Numbered from the stretch's first letter, positions 34,837 to 45,410 are shown. The stretch is 64,000 nt of DNA from Flavobacteriaceae bacterium (GCA_026709415.1 JAPOSZ010000003.1:105880-169879), one strand, 5' to 3'. Numbers and translations are program-made. The notes: generated by a model not told the origin, from the letters alone.

Positions 34837-35986
34837 TAAAGATGTTTTTATTTTGAGTGTCTTGACTCATTCCTAAAATGATTCCAAATGCTATACATTT
34901 TACCCAAATGCTAGTTCCACCCATACTTATCAGGGGTAACGGCAAACCTGTTACAGGGATCAATTGAAGAGAAACGGCAATATTTAAAAAGGCTTGAATA
35001 ATGATAGGGATACCAATACCAATGACCAATAGTTTTTTAAACAGATCATTCAAATTATATGCTATAATAACAATCCTACAAAGTATCAATGAATAAACCA
35101 ACAAGAGAAATACACCACCCACAAATCCATATTCTTCAACGATAATGGCATAAATGAAATCCGATGTGCTTTGGGGCAAGATATTTTTAAACCGACTTTT
35201 TCCTGGGCCAACACCAATGAATTTTCCTGAGGCAATGGCTGCTTTAGCTCGAACTATTTGATAATTTATTTGATCATTATCTGCGGCCAAAAATCCTTCG
35301 ACTCTGCTTTTCCATGTGTGGTATCTATTGGATTGATTTGAATCTGATGTGAATTGAATCAAATAAATCACCAAGGCCAAAACAACGATTGCCGATGAGA
35401 AGACATAAATAATGTATTTGATCTTATATCCACTGACAAATAAAATGAGAACGGATGATAATAACACCAATGCAGCCGTTGATAAATCAAAAGGAAATAT
35501 CAAACCAACAACCAATAAAATTGGAATCCATAATAAATAAATGGATTTTAACCAGGGAATACTTTTTCCTTCATTATGATGTAATGTCAGAATATGCGCG
35601 CAAAAGATCATCAAGGCCAATAATGCCAATGTTGACGGTTGAAATGATATTCCAATATATGGAATGGTTATCCATCGACTGGCAATGACCCCTCCAATAA
35701 TGGTGTTTTGAACAGCCGCTATATTCAGTAAGAAAAGAGATAAAATCAATATCCCCCAAGCTGATTTTCTTAAAATATCTGAAGGAATATTGTGAAAAAC
35801 AAACATTAATCCGAATCCCAATACCCATATGAAGATGTGTTTGACAAAATGACTATAAGGCGTTCCATTTCCTAATGTGTATGCTAGATTGCTCGAAGCA
35901 CTAAACGCCGTTAATAAAGAGAACAGTCCCAATAGAAACACAAATACCCATAATGCTTTATCGCCTTTAAACCCGCCAACAATCAT
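34811..35986 (-). CDS. ftsW: Peptidoglycan glycosyltransferase FtsW
   Basis: A 391-residue SEDS-family membrane protein that polymerises glycan at the septum with FtsI. About ten membrane segments; SEDS features include SRWITIPYIGISFQPS, NYQIVRAKAAIASGKFIGVGPG, STSDFIYAIIVEEYGFVGG and TGLPLPLISMGGTS. One-base overlap with murD. Confidence 0.95.
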   Translation of the reverse strand: MIVGGFKGDKALWVFVFLLGLFSLLTAFSASSNLAYTLGNGTPYSHFVKHIFIWVLGFGLMFVFHNIPSDILRKSAWGILILSLFLLNIAAVQNTIIGGVIASRWITIPYIGISFQPSTLALLALMIFCAHILTLHHNEGKSIPWLKSIYLLWIPILLVVGLIFPFDLSTAALVLLSSVLILFVSGYKIKYIIYVFSSAIVVLALVIYLIQFTSDSNQSNRYHTWKSRVEGFLAADNDQINYQIVRAKAAIASGKFIGVGPGKSRFKNILPQSTSDFIYAIIVEEYGFVGGVFLLLVYSLILCRIVIIAYNLNDLFKKLLVIGIGIPIIIQAFLNIAVSLQLIPVTGLPLPLISMGGTSIWVKCIAFGIILGMSQDTQNKNIFNVSQLKRI

Positions 35987-37323
35987 TATAACTTTCTAAT
36001 GGCTTGTTTGAACTGATTGCCGCGATCTTCATAGTTTCTGAATAAATCAAAACTTGAACAACTTGGGGATAATAACACGGTATCATGATATTCAGCTACT
36101 TTATAACACGCTTGGACAGCTTGGGGCATTGAATCCGTCGAACAGATGATCTCTGAAACGGGACTAAAAAATGAAATCAATTTTTCATTGTTTTTTCCCA
36201 AACAAACGATGCCTTTGACTTTTTTTCGAACCAAGGGTAATAATTCATGATAATCATTGCCCTTATCAATTCCTCCGACAATCCAAATAATAGGGGATTG
36301 AATCGAATCGAGAGCGAAATAGGTGGCATTGATATTGGTTGCCTTTGAATCGTTGATATAATCCACTTTACCAATGGTCAGGACTTTTTCTAATCGGTGT
36401 GGGGCCCCCTTAAACGACATTAAACTGTCTCTAATATCTTTATTACTGATGTTTAAAACATTGGCAACTGCTGATGCAAACATGGAATTATATACATTTT
36501 GTTTACCATAAACTGGCAAATCCGTCATATCCACTTTAGTCTCGTGTTCATTTCTTTTGATGAAGATGCTTTTATGTTGATGGAAAACTCCTCTGGGTAA
36601 TGGATCATAACTAACCGGAATAATTTGGGGAGAAGATTTTAATTTTCGCATGGATTTTTTAAGGTGATAGTCATCGACATTTAGAATTAAAAATTCTCCT
36701 TTGGTTTGATTTTTTGATATGCTCAATTTAGCATTCAAATAATCCTCAAAACTGTAATCGTATCGGTCCAGGTGGTCACTAGATACATTAGTTATCACAC
36801 CCACTTTTGGACAGAAATCATAGATATCATCTAATTGAAAACTGCTGATTTCTAGTACATAATAATCGAAACTACCAGTGGCTACCATCCGTGCAAAACT
36901 GTTCCCTATATTTCCAGCAATAGCCACGTTTTTACCGGCCTTTTTTAAAATTTGGTAGGTCATCATCGAAGTTGTGGTTTTCCCGTTTGTTCCAGTAATT
37001 CCTATGATGGTGGCATCGGTATATCGGGCCGCGAATTCAATTTCAGATATCACCACCTTTCCTTTTGATTTTAACTCTTTGATTATTGGTGTAGAATTCG
37101 GAATTCCTGGACTTTTCACAACAATTCTAGCGTCCGACATGAGAGCCATATCATGACCTCCTTCTTCCCATGGTATGGCTAATTTTTTTATGGTTTTTTT
37201 TCTTTTATCATCAATTTTCAGATGATCTGAAACAAAAACTTGAAAGCCTTGTTTTTTGGCTAACATGGCCGCTCCAAGTCCACTTTCCCCAGCTCCTAAT
37301 ACCAAAAGTTTTTCGCTTTTCAT
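35986..37323 (-). CDS. murD: UDP-N-acetylmuramoyl-L-alanine--D-glutamate ligase
   Basis: A 445-residue Mur ligase that adds D-Glu. It has [49 protein letters not shown] and DSKATN. The frame is open upstream to 37377, but the ATG at 37323 overlaps the mraY stop as ATGA and puts the Rossmann motif at the N-terminus, as in the family. Confidence 0.95.
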   Translation of the reverse strand: MKSEKLLVLGAGESGLGAAMLAKKQGFQVFVSDHLKIDDKRKKTIKKLAIPWEEGGHDMALMSDARIVVKSPGIPNSTPIIKELKSKGKVVISEIEFAARYTDATIIGITGTNGKTTTSMMTYQILKKAGKNVAIAGNIGNSFARMVATGSFDYYVLEISSFQLDDIYDFCPKVGVITNVSSDHLDRYDYSFEDYLNAKLSISKNQTKGEFLILNVDDYHLKKSMRKLKSSPQIIPVSYDPLPRGVFHQHKSIFIKRNEHETKVDMTDLPVYGKQNVYNSMFASAVANVLNISNKDIRDSLMSFKGAPHRLEKVLTIGKVDYINDSKATNINATYFALDSIQSPIIWIVGGIDKGNDYHELLPLVRKKVKGIVCLGKNNEKLISFFSPVSEIICSTDSMPQAVQACYKVAEYHDTVLLSPSCSSFDLFRNYEDRGNQFKQAIRKL

Positions 37324-38537
37324 CTCAGTTTCAAGGTGATGATGGATAAAATGGCGCAAATGATTCCGAAAATCCAAAATCGGATGGTTATTTTACTTTC
37401 ATGAAGCCCGATGAGCTGAAAGTGATGGTGAAGTGGCGTCATTTTAAATATTCTTTGACCAATTCCAAATTTGGCTCTAGTGTATTTGAAATACCCCACC
37501 TGTAATAAGACAGAACTCGTTTGGATAAAAAAGACACCACATAACAGGGGAAGAAGTAATTCTTTTCTCACCAATACCGTAATTACAGATATAACAGCTC
37601 CCACCGTCAAACTTCCAATATCTCCCATAAAAACGCTTGCTGGATAACTATTAAACCATAGAAAACCTATCAACGAGCCTAAAAAAGCGGATAAGAAAAT
37701 GGTTATTTCACCAATATTCGGGATATACATGATATTGAGATAATCAGCGAATTGCAGATTTCCCGAAACCCATATGAATACCCCCAAAACCACCAATACA
37801 ATCACCGATGAACCGACGGCCAATCCATCCAGTCCATCGGTTAAATTAGCCCCATTCGATACGGCTGCCAGTATAAAAAAGATAATCGGAATAAATACCA
37901 AATAAGTGTATTGATAAGCATTTGGACTAATCCATGAAATCAAAGATTTGTAGTCGAACTGATTATTTTTTACAAAGGGGATGGTCGTGATCGTTGCCTT
38001 TTGATCCAGTGGTTGATCAATGACTATTTCTTGATTTTGTGGCTGATAATCAGCATAAGATCTCACCGTAATATCCGAATGGAAGTAAAAGACAGATCCA
38101 ACAAAAATGCCCAGAGCTACTTGACCGGCCATTTTTATAATGCCTTTGACTCCTTTTTTGTTGTTTTTTTTGACTTTTAAATAATCATCTAATCCCCCTA
38201 TGAATCCCATCCATAAAAGAGTGACCACTAAAATGATGATATAAATGTTATGAAGTTGAGCCATCAATAAAACGGGTATTAAAGTGGCTATAATAATGAT
38301 GATCCCACCCATGGTTGGTGTCCCTTCTTTGGACTTTTGACCTTCAAGCCCTAAATCTCGAACGGTTTCTTTAATCTGAAACTTTTGGAGTGCACCGATG
38401 ACTCTTTTTCCAATTAAAAGCGTGAAAAGGATTGAAATGGTACCAGCCAAAGCCGATCTAAAGGTTAAAAACTGAAAAAGACCTGAGCCAGGTAACTCAT
38501 AATGGCTTTCTAGATACTCAAATAGATAATAAAGCAC
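37320..38537 (-). CDS. mraY: Phospho-MurNAc-pentapeptide transferase
   Basis: A 405-residue membrane enzyme that makes lipid I. It shows the N-terminal [57 protein letters not shown], the [14 protein letters not shown] catalytic loop and [18 protein letters not shown] periplasmic insertion at about 160-210 makes it longer than the E. coli enzyme, as seen in Bacteroidota. Confidence 0.96.
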   Translation of the reverse strand: MLYYLFEYLESHYELPGSGLFQFLTFRSALAGTISILFTLLIGKRVIGALQKFQIKETVRDLGLEGQKSKEGTPTMGGIIIIIATLIPVLLMAQLHNIYIIILVVTLLWMGFIGGLDDYLKVKKNNKKGVKGIIKMAGQVALGIFVGSVFYFHSDITVRSYADYQPQNQEIVIDQPLDQKATITTIPFVKNNQFDYKSLISWISPNAYQYTYLVFIPIIFFILAAVSNGANLTDGLDGLAVGSSVIVLVVLGVFIWVSGNLQFADYLNIMYIPNIGEITIFLSAFLGSLIGFLWFNSYPASVFMGDIGSLTVGAVISVITVLVRKELLLPLLCGVFFIQTSSVLLQVGYFKYTRAKFGIGQRIFKMTPLHHHFQLIGLHESKITIRFWIFGIICAILSIITLKLR

Positions 38538-38546
38538 GGGATGGAA

Positions 38547-39995
38547 TTAATTAAAAATCTCTTTTGCGATCGCTACATCATCAAAGACAATTTGCGTTTG
38601 ATTTATCTCCTGGAACTTTTCATGACCTTTTCCTGCAATAAGAACGATATCTTCTGCCGTGGCTAATTCATAGGCTTTAACAATCGCCAATCGTCGATCA
38701 ACTTCAGTTAAAACCTTTTGTCTGTCTTTTTTTTCTTTAATGCCCTGAAGCATCTGCTCAATGATCAGTTGTGGAGATTCATTTCTAGGGTTATCAGAAG
38801 TAAAAATGACATAATGACTATTTTGAACGGCAATATGGCCCATTAGTGGTCTTTTTGATGAATCACGATTTCCACCACAACCTATTATGGTGATGATTTT
38901 TTGATTTTTATTTTTTAGTCGATTGATGGCGTCCAACACATTTTTCAAAGCATTTGGTGAATGGGCATAGTCAATAATAATCGTTCCTCTTTTGGTTTCT
39001 ATCGTCTGAAATCGACCGTCGATGGGTTTTAATTGGCTGAGATCACGATGTAGTTTTTGTTTTGGATATCCTAAGATTAATGCCGTGGCATAAGTGGCCA
39101 ACACATTATAAAGATTAAAATCGCCAACTAACTGCGACCAAAAATCGATGCCCTCAATTTCTAATAAATACCCATCCAATTGGCGTTCAATGACTTTTCC
39201 TTGATAGTCGGCATTGGAATATATTCCATAACTATAGGTTTTTGATATGGTATTTTGTAGCATGAAGTCCCCATGGCTATCATCTTTATTGGTTAAAGCG
39301 AACGCTTCTGAATCCAGTGCATCAAAAAATGATTTTTTGGTATCTCGGTAATTTTTGTAAGTCAGATGATAGTCTAAGTGGTCATGACTTAAATTAGTAA
39401 AGACCCCGCCAGCAAAATTCAAACCCTTAATCCGCTTTTGCTCAATACCATGAGACGAAACTTCCATGAAGCATTGTTCCACCCCTAAGTCGACCATTTT
39501 TCTAAGATGGTAATTGATGTTTAATGGATTTGGTGTTGTCAGTGTGGATTTCAGCACTTGATCATGATTTCTAATCTCAATGGTTGAAATCAATCCACTT
39601 TTTTGACCAGATGATTCATAGAGATGGTACAACAATGTAGAAACAGATGTTTTTCCATTGGTTCCTGTTATTCCTATCAAATTGAGTTCGTTGGATGGTT
39701 TGCCATAGAAATTGTGCGCCATGATGCCTAAAGCTTCTCGAGTACAAACCACTTTGACATATAAAACCTCACTTGAAACCTCTTCTGGCCATTTTTGACA
39801 CACGACCACCCTGACTTTTTGAGCTACAGCATGGGGTATAAATGCATGACCATCGGCTGAGTTTCCTTTAATGGCTATAAAAAGATCATCCTTTTGGCAT
39901 TTTTTTGAATCAAACTGAATGCCCTTAATTTTAATATTCTGAAAATCCCCCAACGTTTGATAATCTATTGTATCAAACAAATCCTCAAGTACCAT
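38547..39995 (-). CDS. murE: UDP-MurNAc-tripeptide synthetase, meso-DAP-adding type
   Basis: A 482-residue Mur ligase. It has [55 protein letters not shown] and the specificity loop SDNPRNESP. DNPR is the motif of enzymes that add meso-diaminopimelate rather than lysine. It overlaps ftsI by one base. Confidence 0.96.
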   Translation of the reverse strand: MVLEDLFDTIDYQTLGDFQNIKIKGIQFDSKKCQKDDLFIAIKGNSADGHAFIPHAVAQKVRVVVCQKWPEEVSSEVLYVKVVCTREALGIMAHNFYGKPSNELNLIGITGTNGKTSVSTLLYHLYESSGQKSGLISTIEIRNHDQVLKSTLTTPNPLNINYHLRKMVDLGVEQCFMEVSSHGIEQKRIKGLNFAGGVFTNLSHDHLDYHLTYKNYRDTKKSFFDALDSEAFALTNKDDSHGDFMLQNTISKTYSYGIYSNADYQGKVIERQLDGYLLEIEGIDFWSQLVGDFNLYNVLATYATALILGYPKQKLHRDLSQLKPIDGRFQTIETKRGTIIIDYAHSPNALKNVLDAINRLKNKNQKIITIIGCGGNRDSSKRPLMGHIAVQNSHYVIFTSDNPRNESPQLIIEQMLQGIKEKKDRQKVLTEVDRRLAIVKAYELATAEDIVLIAGKGHEKFQEINQTQIVFDDVAIAKEIFN

Positions 39996-42004
39996 TATTG
40001 ATTTTCAAATAGTACAATTTTATCTTTTCTATTTACAGTTGGAACCACTTTAAAACCTAACTTTTGACCGACTTCATTTATAAAATTGGTCGCTTTATCA
40101 ACCGCTTCACGTCCTGATTCCACAGAAACTTGACCAGCCGCAACAACATCAACAGTTTCTTGGGATGTAGGTTGAGCTTCGATTGTCAATGGGGTGATGA
40201 TAGGTTCTTGAACCTCATTCATATTTATAACAGAAGTAATTTGTCTTCTGTTCAGAAAAATTTCTTCTGGTATGGCAGGGATGATTTTTGAAGCTACTTT
40301 TTGGACCACAGGGGCAGCCACTCTAGTTGCATAATATCCTTTTTTAGCATTGGGATTAAACACGACAGTGATCATGGAATATTGTGGTTGATCTACTGGG
40401 AAGTATCCTACAAAACTGGCGACATAGTTCATATTGTCGGTATTATAATTTTCTTGACTCGTTCCTGTTTTGCCGGCAATCGGAATGGTCGAACTATAGA
40501 TATTGTGCCCGGTTCCCCAAGGTTTTTCAACCACATCCTTCAACATCTGCTGCATGCTTTCAATGGTTGACTTGGAAGCCATAGAAGGGTTTATAATTTG
40601 TTTTTCAAATTCGATTTTAGATTCTTGACCGGATCTTGAAACACTTTTTACAAACTGTGGTTTAACCACCTGGCCATCATTGGCTATTCCATTATAAAAA
40701 GTCAGTAATTGGAGTGGTGTTAGACTCAACCCATATCCATAAGACATCCATGGCAGCGATATTTTACTCCAAAGTTGATCTTTTGGAGTGGGGATGTAGG
40801 GGTTGGGTTCCCCTAGTATATCCAACTCCAATGGTTTGTCTATTCCAATTGAGCTAAGTCGTCTTAAAAATTTTTCAGGCTCTTCTCCGTAAAGATCATT
40901 GACGAGTTTTACGACACCAACATTGGAAGAAGTTTCCAATATTCTACTAACCGTCAATTGAGGTGATTTTGGTCGTTTTGAATCTCTAATGGTATGCTTA
41001 TTAAAAAAACTCAATTGCCCATTGCCAACATTGACCTTGGTTTGGGGTGTTATCTTTTTGTCTTCCATAGCCACCATCAAAGCAAAGGTTTTGAAGGTTG
41101 ATCCGGGTTCGTAGGCGTTGGCTAGGGCATAATTATATTTTTCTGAATAGGTGTTGTCTTGGTTTCTTGTCAAGTTTACAATGGCTTTTATTTGACCCGT
41201 TTTAACTTCCATAACCACCGCTGTTCCATAGGAAGCCTCAAATTTTTTTAGTTGTTGATCGAGTGCTTCGTGTGTGGTTTTCTGGATATGGGAATCAATA
41301 GTCGTGTATAAATTTCCTCCAGGAATGGGTTTTCGGTATTCAGAATCAGATATGGGTTTCCAAACACCTGATGCAATTCTTTTTTTCAGTCGAAATCCTA
41401 CTTCTCCTCTTAAATACTGTGAATATCCCCCTTCAATCCCCGTTTTGATAAAAGCCCCTGTGGGTTGTTGTTTTTCATAACCTATGGTTCTAGCAGCGTA
41501 TTTGTCTAAAGGTAATTTTCGTTCAACTTTACGCTCAACTATCAGTCCTCCACTTATTTCACCACGATTAAAAATGGGCAATTCTTTGATTTTTTTCATG
41601 GTATGATGATCCACTTTTTTAGCAATCAAGAGATATCGATTTTCTAATTGTCTTGCTGATTCCATTTTCGATAGGACATCTTGTGGGTTTTGTTGGAGTA
41701 TTTCACTTAACTTTTTAGACAGTTCTACTTTATAGGTTTCAAATAGTTTTTTTGACGGACTTTTTGAATCCCATCTGATTTCATAAGTGTACACTGATGT
41801 GGCCAATATTTTCCCATCGCTTGAATAGATATCACCTCGATCGGGTTCAAGTATGACATTTCGGACAACTTGTTTTGGAATTTCTACTAACGTATTGTCT
41901 TCAACCCATTGTATATAGACTAATTTACCGATGAGCAATAGCATCGCTAAAAACAAGAAACTCGTGACCAAATAAAGTCTCAAATTGATTTTTTCAAAAT
42001 TCAT
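39995..42004 (-). CDS. ftsI: Septal transpeptidase FtsI (class B penicillin-binding protein)
   Basis: A 669-residue class B PBP. One N-terminal membrane segment (YLVTSFLFLAMLLLIGKLV) and a dimerisation domain (VILEPDRGDIYSSDG) precede the transpeptidase motifs EPGSTFKTF (catalytic Ser), SSNVG and AGKTGTSQ. The last 45 residues (ATNFINEVGQKLGFKV onward) look like one short PASTA-type domain. It pairs with FtsW. Overlaps the ftsL-like gene by 4 bases. Confidence 0.95.
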   Translation of the reverse strand: MNFEKINLRLYLVTSFLFLAMLLLIGKLVYIQWVEDNTLVEIPKQVVRNVILEPDRGDIYSSDGKILATSVYTYEIRWDSKSPSKKLFETYKVELSKKLSEILQQNPQDVLSKMESARQLENRYLLIAKKVDHHTMKKIKELPIFNRGEISGGLIVERKVERKLPLDKYAARTIGYEKQQPTGAFIKTGIEGGYSQYLRGEVGFRLKKRIASGVWKPISDSEYRKPIPGGNLYTTIDSHIQKTTHEALDQQLKKFEASYGTAVVMEVKTGQIKAIVNLTRNQDNTYSEKYNYALANAYEPGSTFKTFALMVAMEDKKITPQTKVNVGNGQLSFFNKHTIRDSKRPKSPQLTVSRILETSSNVGVVKLVNDLYGEEPEKFLRRLSSIGIDKPLELDILGEPNPYIPTPKDQLWSKISLPWMSYGYGLSLTPLQLLTFYNGIANDGQVVKPQFVKSVSRSGQESKIEFEKQIINPSMASKSTIESMQQMLKDVVEKPWGTGHNIYSSTIPIAGKTGTSQENYNTDNMNYVASFVGYFPVDQPQYSMITVVFNPNAKKGYYATRVAAPVVQKVASKIIPAIPEEIFLNRRQITSVINMNEVQEPIITPLTIEAQPTSQETVDVVAAGQVSVESGREAVDKATNFINEVGQKLGFKVVPTVNRKDKIVLFENQ

Positions 42005-42318
42005 AATTCAATGTTTTCAATTTTAATTTCAATTGGTGTTTCCACTGATTGTTCAATGTATTGAGTTTGTGCTAGTTCTAATTTTGGTGGGAGTTTGCTC
42101 ACTTCCAATAACTGACCTTGTAAATCGATTAATTCCGTCTTTAAAATCACGACTTGCTTTTCTAATTCTTGAATTTGATATGATTTTTTGTCCATAATGT
42201 GTCCAGATGTAATCATCAGGCCCCCTAAAAATGAGAGGTAGACAATCATTTTCCACGCCCCAATTGATTTTTTATTGGTTAAAAATTCAACTTTCAGTAT
42301 TTTGACAATCGAATTCAT
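42001..42318 (-). CDS. FtsL-like divisome protein
   Basis: A 105-residue bitopic protein. A basic N-terminus is followed by a membrane segment at about 23-40 (MIVYLSFLGGLMITSGHIM) and a coiled coil (IQELEKQVVILKTELIDLQ). FtsL proteins are too divergent for motif recognition; position between rsmH and ftsI and topology support the call. It overlaps both neighbours by 4 bases. Confidence 0.8.
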   Translation of the reverse strand: MNSIVKILKVEFLTNKKSIGAWKMIVYLSFLGGLMITSGHIMDKKSYQIQELEKQVVILKTELIDLQGQLLEVSKLPPKLELAQTQYIEQSVETPIEIKIENIEL

Positions 42319-43211
42319 CTTTTTTGTGCTATTCTTAACTTGGCACTACGTGCTCTTGGATTTATTTCTATTTCTTTTTGTGTTGGTCGAACTAGCTTGC
42401 CCACTTTATTGAAAGGTCGAATGATGTTCCCATAAAAATCTTTAATGGGTTGATTGGTAAAGGTTCCCGTTTGAATGAAAAATTTAACCAACCGGTCCTC
42501 TAGTGAATGGTATGAAATACAGACCAAGCGTCCCTTGGGTTTGAGTAATCTAGCGCATTGACCCAAAAATGTTTTAATGGCTTCCAGTTCTTGATTGACT
42601 TCAATTCGTATGGCTTGAAAAATTTTAGCTAATGTTTGATACTCTTTGTTTTTAGGTAAGCAGGAGTGGATAACTTTTTTCAATTCAAAAGTGGTGCTAA
42701 TGGCGTCTTCTTTTCTATACGTGACGATGGTCTTTGCCATTTTTTTCGCATTTCTTAGTTGGCCATATTGGTAGAATATGTCTGATAGTTGATCAGAATC
42801 ATAATGGTTGATGACCTGTTTGGCCGTCAATGTTGCCCTTTGATTCATTCGCATATCAAGCGGCCCATCTTTCATGAAACTGAATCCCCTATCAGAAGTA
42901 TCGATTTGATATGAAGAAACCCCAAAATCCGCCAGAATACCATCGACTTGATGTGTTTGGTATTGATGGAGAAAATTTTCAATGTATTTGAAATTGGATG
43001 GGATGTAGACAAGGCTTGGATTTTCTAAAGTATTTTTTTTGGCATCCAGATCACAATCAAAACCAAACAAGGTTCCTTTCGAATTTAATTGGGTGATGAT
43101 GGCTTTAGCATGTCCCCCCGCCCCATAGGTCGCATCCACGTATATACCCTCTGGTTGAATCATCAACCCATCAATGGCTTGATTCAATAAAACAGGTTTG
43201 TGATAAGGCAT
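42315..43211 (-). CDS. rsmH: 16S rRNA (cytosine-1402-N4) methyltransferase
   Basis: A 298-residue SAM-dependent enzyme (MraW). It shows HKPVLLNQAIDGL, VDATYGAGGHAKAI, DGILADFGVSSYQID, DRGFSFMKDGPLDMRM, a helical insertion domain and CISYHSLEDRLVKFF. It lies 3 bases after mraZ, the canonical second gene of the cluster. Confidence 0.96.
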   Translation of the reverse strand: MPYHKPVLLNQAIDGLMIQPEGIYVDATYGAGGHAKAIITQLNSKGTLFGFDCDLDAKKNTLENPSLVYIPSNFKYIENFLHQYQTHQVDGILADFGVSSYQIDTSDRGFSFMKDGPLDMRMNQRATLTAKQVINHYDSDQLSDIFYQYGQLRNAKKMAKTIVTYRKEDAISTTFELKKVIHSCLPKNKEYQTLAKIFQAIRIEVNQELEAIKTFLGQCARLLKPKGRLVCISYHSLEDRLVKFFIQTGTFTNQPIKDFYGNIIRPFNKVGKLVRPTQKEIEINPRARSAKLRIAQKR

Positions 43212-43214
43212 GGT

Positions 43215-43682
43215 TTACTTAATCTCTTTTGGTTCTTGTTGATCTCCCATTACTCGCTGTGCTAGCTGGCCCAACTCTTCGGCCGGCATTAGTGACTCTT
43301 CATATATCTTTTTATCCCATATTTCGAGAATATTTACCGAAGCTGATATGACAATTTCCTTAGAGATCCCTGCCCAAGTCACCAAATCTTTTGGTATCAA
43401 TAAACGACCCGAAGCATCGATTTCTACCATTCTTGAACCGGCATTGAACCCTCTGATGAATTCTATATTGCTAGGAATAAATCTGTTGAGTTGATTTATT
43501 TTTTGACTCACTATCGTCCATTGCTCCATGGGATATAGTTCTAATCCTTTTCCAAACACGGCTCTTTTAAGTACAAACCCATTATCAATAGAGTTATTGA
43601 GCTGCTTTTTTAATCCCACTGGAAGCATCAAGCGACCCTTCACATCTACTTTGCAATCATATGTTCCGATAAAAAAGGACAT
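43215..43682 (-). CDS. mraZ: Transcriptional regulator MraZ
   Basis: 155 residues with two AbrB/SpoVT-like halves (FIGTYDCKVDVKGRLMLPVGL and MVEIDASGRLLIPKDL). In other bacteria MraZ binds repeats in its own promoter and controls the dcw cluster. The frame is open to a GTG at 43721, but the -7 box and the operator lie inside that extension, and family proteins begin directly with M-x-FIG-Y. The ATG at 43682 is therefore the likely start. Confidence 0.93.
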   Translation of the reverse strand: MSFFIGTYDCKVDVKGRLMLPVGLKKQLNNSIDNGFVLKRAVFGKGLELYPMEQWTIVSQKINQLNRFIPSNIEFIRGFNAGSRMVEIDASGRLLIPKDLVTWAGISKEIVISASVNILEIWDKKIYEESLMPAEELGQLAQRVMGDQQEPKEIK

Positions 43683-43699
43683 CCGTTGGTCTTGATTAA

Positions 43700-43707
43700 C
43701 AAAAATA
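43700..43707 (-). promoter_or_regulatory. Bacteroidota -7 box of the dcw cluster (TATTTTTG)
   Basis: Exact TAnnTTTG match on the minus strand, 17 bases upstream of the chosen mraZ ATG. It overlaps the last MraZ-type box. Confidence 0.55.
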
Positions 43708-43730
43708 CCACTTTTCCCCACAAATACCCA
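43706..43730 (-). promoter_or_regulatory. Probable MraZ operator (three TGGGN-type boxes, 10-bp period)
   Basis: Read on the minus strand: TGGGT-ATTTG, TGGGG-AAAAG, TGGTA. These are three direct repeats of the MraZ box TGGGN with 5-base spacers, the third imperfect. They lie immediately upstream of and overlap the -7 box, where bound MraZ would block transcription of mraZ and the whole cluster. Confidence 0.7.
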
Positions 43731-43942
43731 CTAAATGATAATATGATTTTTTTTAAATGCAATAATTGGAATTAATTTTTTGTAACTGTCTAATAATTAG
43801 TTATTTAAAGTTGGTAAAATTGATTTATAAAAAGCCTATAAAATCAAATCCTTCAATGGAATAGCTTCCCTATAAGGTCCTTATATGATATTGAAGTGGC
43901 TTGAATTAAGCCCCATCGATAGACCATAAAGCTCAAATTTCT

Positions 43943-43950
43943 TATTTTTG
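43943..43950 (+). promoter_or_regulatory. Bacteroidota -7 box (TATTTTTG)
   Basis: Exact TAnnTTTG match ending 14 bases before the ATG of the alpha/beta hydrolase gene. Confidence 0.55.
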
Positions 43951-43964
43951 TTGGTTGTTTTTCG

Positions 43965-44750
43965 ATGCCAAAAATGGATGTATTCACCAGCCAAATAAGA
44001 GAAGTCGAACAATTCCGATTTGTTGATATTGGTGAAGGCCAACCGATCGTTCTACTTCATGGGTTAATGGGAACCTTGAGCAACTTTGATGGGGTTATCG
44101 ACTATTTTCCTAAAAAGGGATATCGGGTTTTAATTCCTGATTTGCCCTTTTATTCTATGTCCATACATAAGACTTCCATTGCATCCCTCTGCAAATACCT
44201 GTTTCGATTTTTTGAAACCATATCGGTTAGCGATTCCATCCTTCTCGGAAATTCTTTAGGTGGACACGTGGCCTTGATGTTCGCTAGAGATTACCAAGAA
44301 TTATTAAAGGGGATTGTTATTACTGGAAGTTCTGGATTATACGAAAATAACTTTGGCGGAAATGCAGCTCCAAACCGAAAAAACTATCAATACATCAAAA
44401 CCAAAGCCGAAGAGGTATTTTATGATCCAGCCATTGCTACCAAAGAAATTGTTGATTCGGTCTATGAAACCGTCAATGATAATATGAAACTCATCAGAAC
44501 CATCGCCTTGGCTAAAAGTGCCATTCGTCACAATATGGCCAAAGAATTGACTTCATTAAAATTACCAGCGGCCATTATTTGGGGCAAACAAGATATGGTA
44601 ACACCTCCTGATGTGGCTGAAGAGTTTCATAAACTACTTCCAAACTCTGATTTATTCTGGATTGATAAATGTGGTCATGCTCCCATGATGGAACATCCAC
44701 ATGCGTTTAATGACTTATTGATGGATTGGTTGATTCATCGCGGACTTTAG
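43965..44750 (+). CDS. Alpha/beta-hydrolase
   Basis: A 261-residue soluble alpha/beta-hydrolase. Oxyanion region IVLLHGLMGTLSNFD, nucleophile elbow LGNSLGGH (Ser), acid WGKQDMVTPP (Asp) and CGHAPMMEHP (His) complete the triad. A cap of helices lies at about 130-195. The substrate is unknown; sequence style is that of small-ester or C-C hydrolases of the MhpC/BioH type. It is followed closely by engB. Confidence 0.85.
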   Translation: MPKMDVFTSQIREVEQFRFVDIGEGQPIVLLHGLMGTLSNFDGVIDYFPKKGYRVLIPDLPFYSMSIHKTSIASLCKYLFRFFETISVSDSILLGNSLGGHVALMFARDYQELLKGIVITGSSGLYENNFGGNAAPNRKNYQYIKTKAEEVFYDPAIATKEIVDSVYETVNDNMKLIRTIALAKSAIRHNMAKELTSLKLPAAIIWGKQDMVTPPDVAEEFHKLLPNSDLFWIDKCGHAPMMEHPHAFNDLLMDWLIHRGL

Positions 44751-44758
44751 CAAAGTTC

Positions 44759-45367
44759 ATGGACATTCAATCGGCTCAATTCATAAGCAGTAGCGCCGAC
44801 ACAGGGGCTTGTCCTTCTGATAATCTATTTGAATATGCTTTTATTGGCCGGTCTAACGTTGGAAAGTCCAGTTTAATCAATGCGCTTTGTCATCGAAAAA
44901 AACTAGCCAAAACTTCTTCCACACCCGGGAAAACTCAATTGATTAATCATTTTTTGATTAATCATTCGTGGTATCTCGTTGATTTACCTGGTTACGGCTA
45001 TGCTCGCATTTCAAAGGATCAGCGTAAAATTCTGAGTCATCGAATCAAACAATATTTAACCCATAGAAAACAGTTAATCCAAACTTTTGTCTTGGTCGAC
45101 TGTCGCATTGAACCTCAGAGCATCGATTTTGAATTTTTTAAATGGATGCACTCGATGGGGTTACCATTTATAATTGTTTTGACCAAAGTCGACTCATTAA
45201 AACCTAAACAATTAAATTTTCAAATTGAAACCTATCAAAACACTTTAGCTAAAAAATGGCATCCCATTCCTGAAACCATGATATCTTCTTCTGTTTCCAA
45301 AATTGGAATCAAGAAAATTTTAGAAGTTATTTCGACATTAAATCATCAACTCAAAAAGGCTGATTAG
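44759..45367 (+). CDS. engB: Ribosome-biogenesis GTP-binding protein EngB (YihA/YsxC)
   Basis: A 202-residue TRAFAC GTPase for large-subunit assembly. G1 is GRSNVGKSSL, the switch region is STPGKTQLINHF, G3 is VDLPGYGYARIS, G4 is LTKVDSL and G5 is SSSVSKIG. The frame opens at 44726 inside the hydrolase gene; I prefer the ATG at 44759 (MDIQSAQFISSSAD), 8 bases after the hydrolase stop, which matches family N-termini. Confidence 0.95.
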   Translation: MDIQSAQFISSSADTGACPSDNLFEYAFIGRSNVGKSSLINALCHRKKLAKTSSTPGKTQLINHFLINHSWYLVDLPGYGYARISKDQRKILSHRIKQYLTHRKQLIQTFVLVDCRIEPQSIDFEFFKWMHSMGLPFIIVLTKVDSLKPKQLNFQIETYQNTLAKKWHPIPETMISSSVSKIGIKKILEVISTLNHQLKKAD

Positions 45368-45410
45368 CAAATCTTGGAATTATAGTTTTTAAAACGGACC
45401 TTCGATGAAT

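Noticed and set aside
43683..43721. N-terminal extension of MraZ
   Set aside because: The extension contains the -7 box and one operator box, and family proteins begin at the downstream ATG.
44726..44758. N-terminal extension of EngB inside the hydrolase gene
   Set aside because: The ATG at 44759 matches family N-termini and avoids a 25-base overlap.
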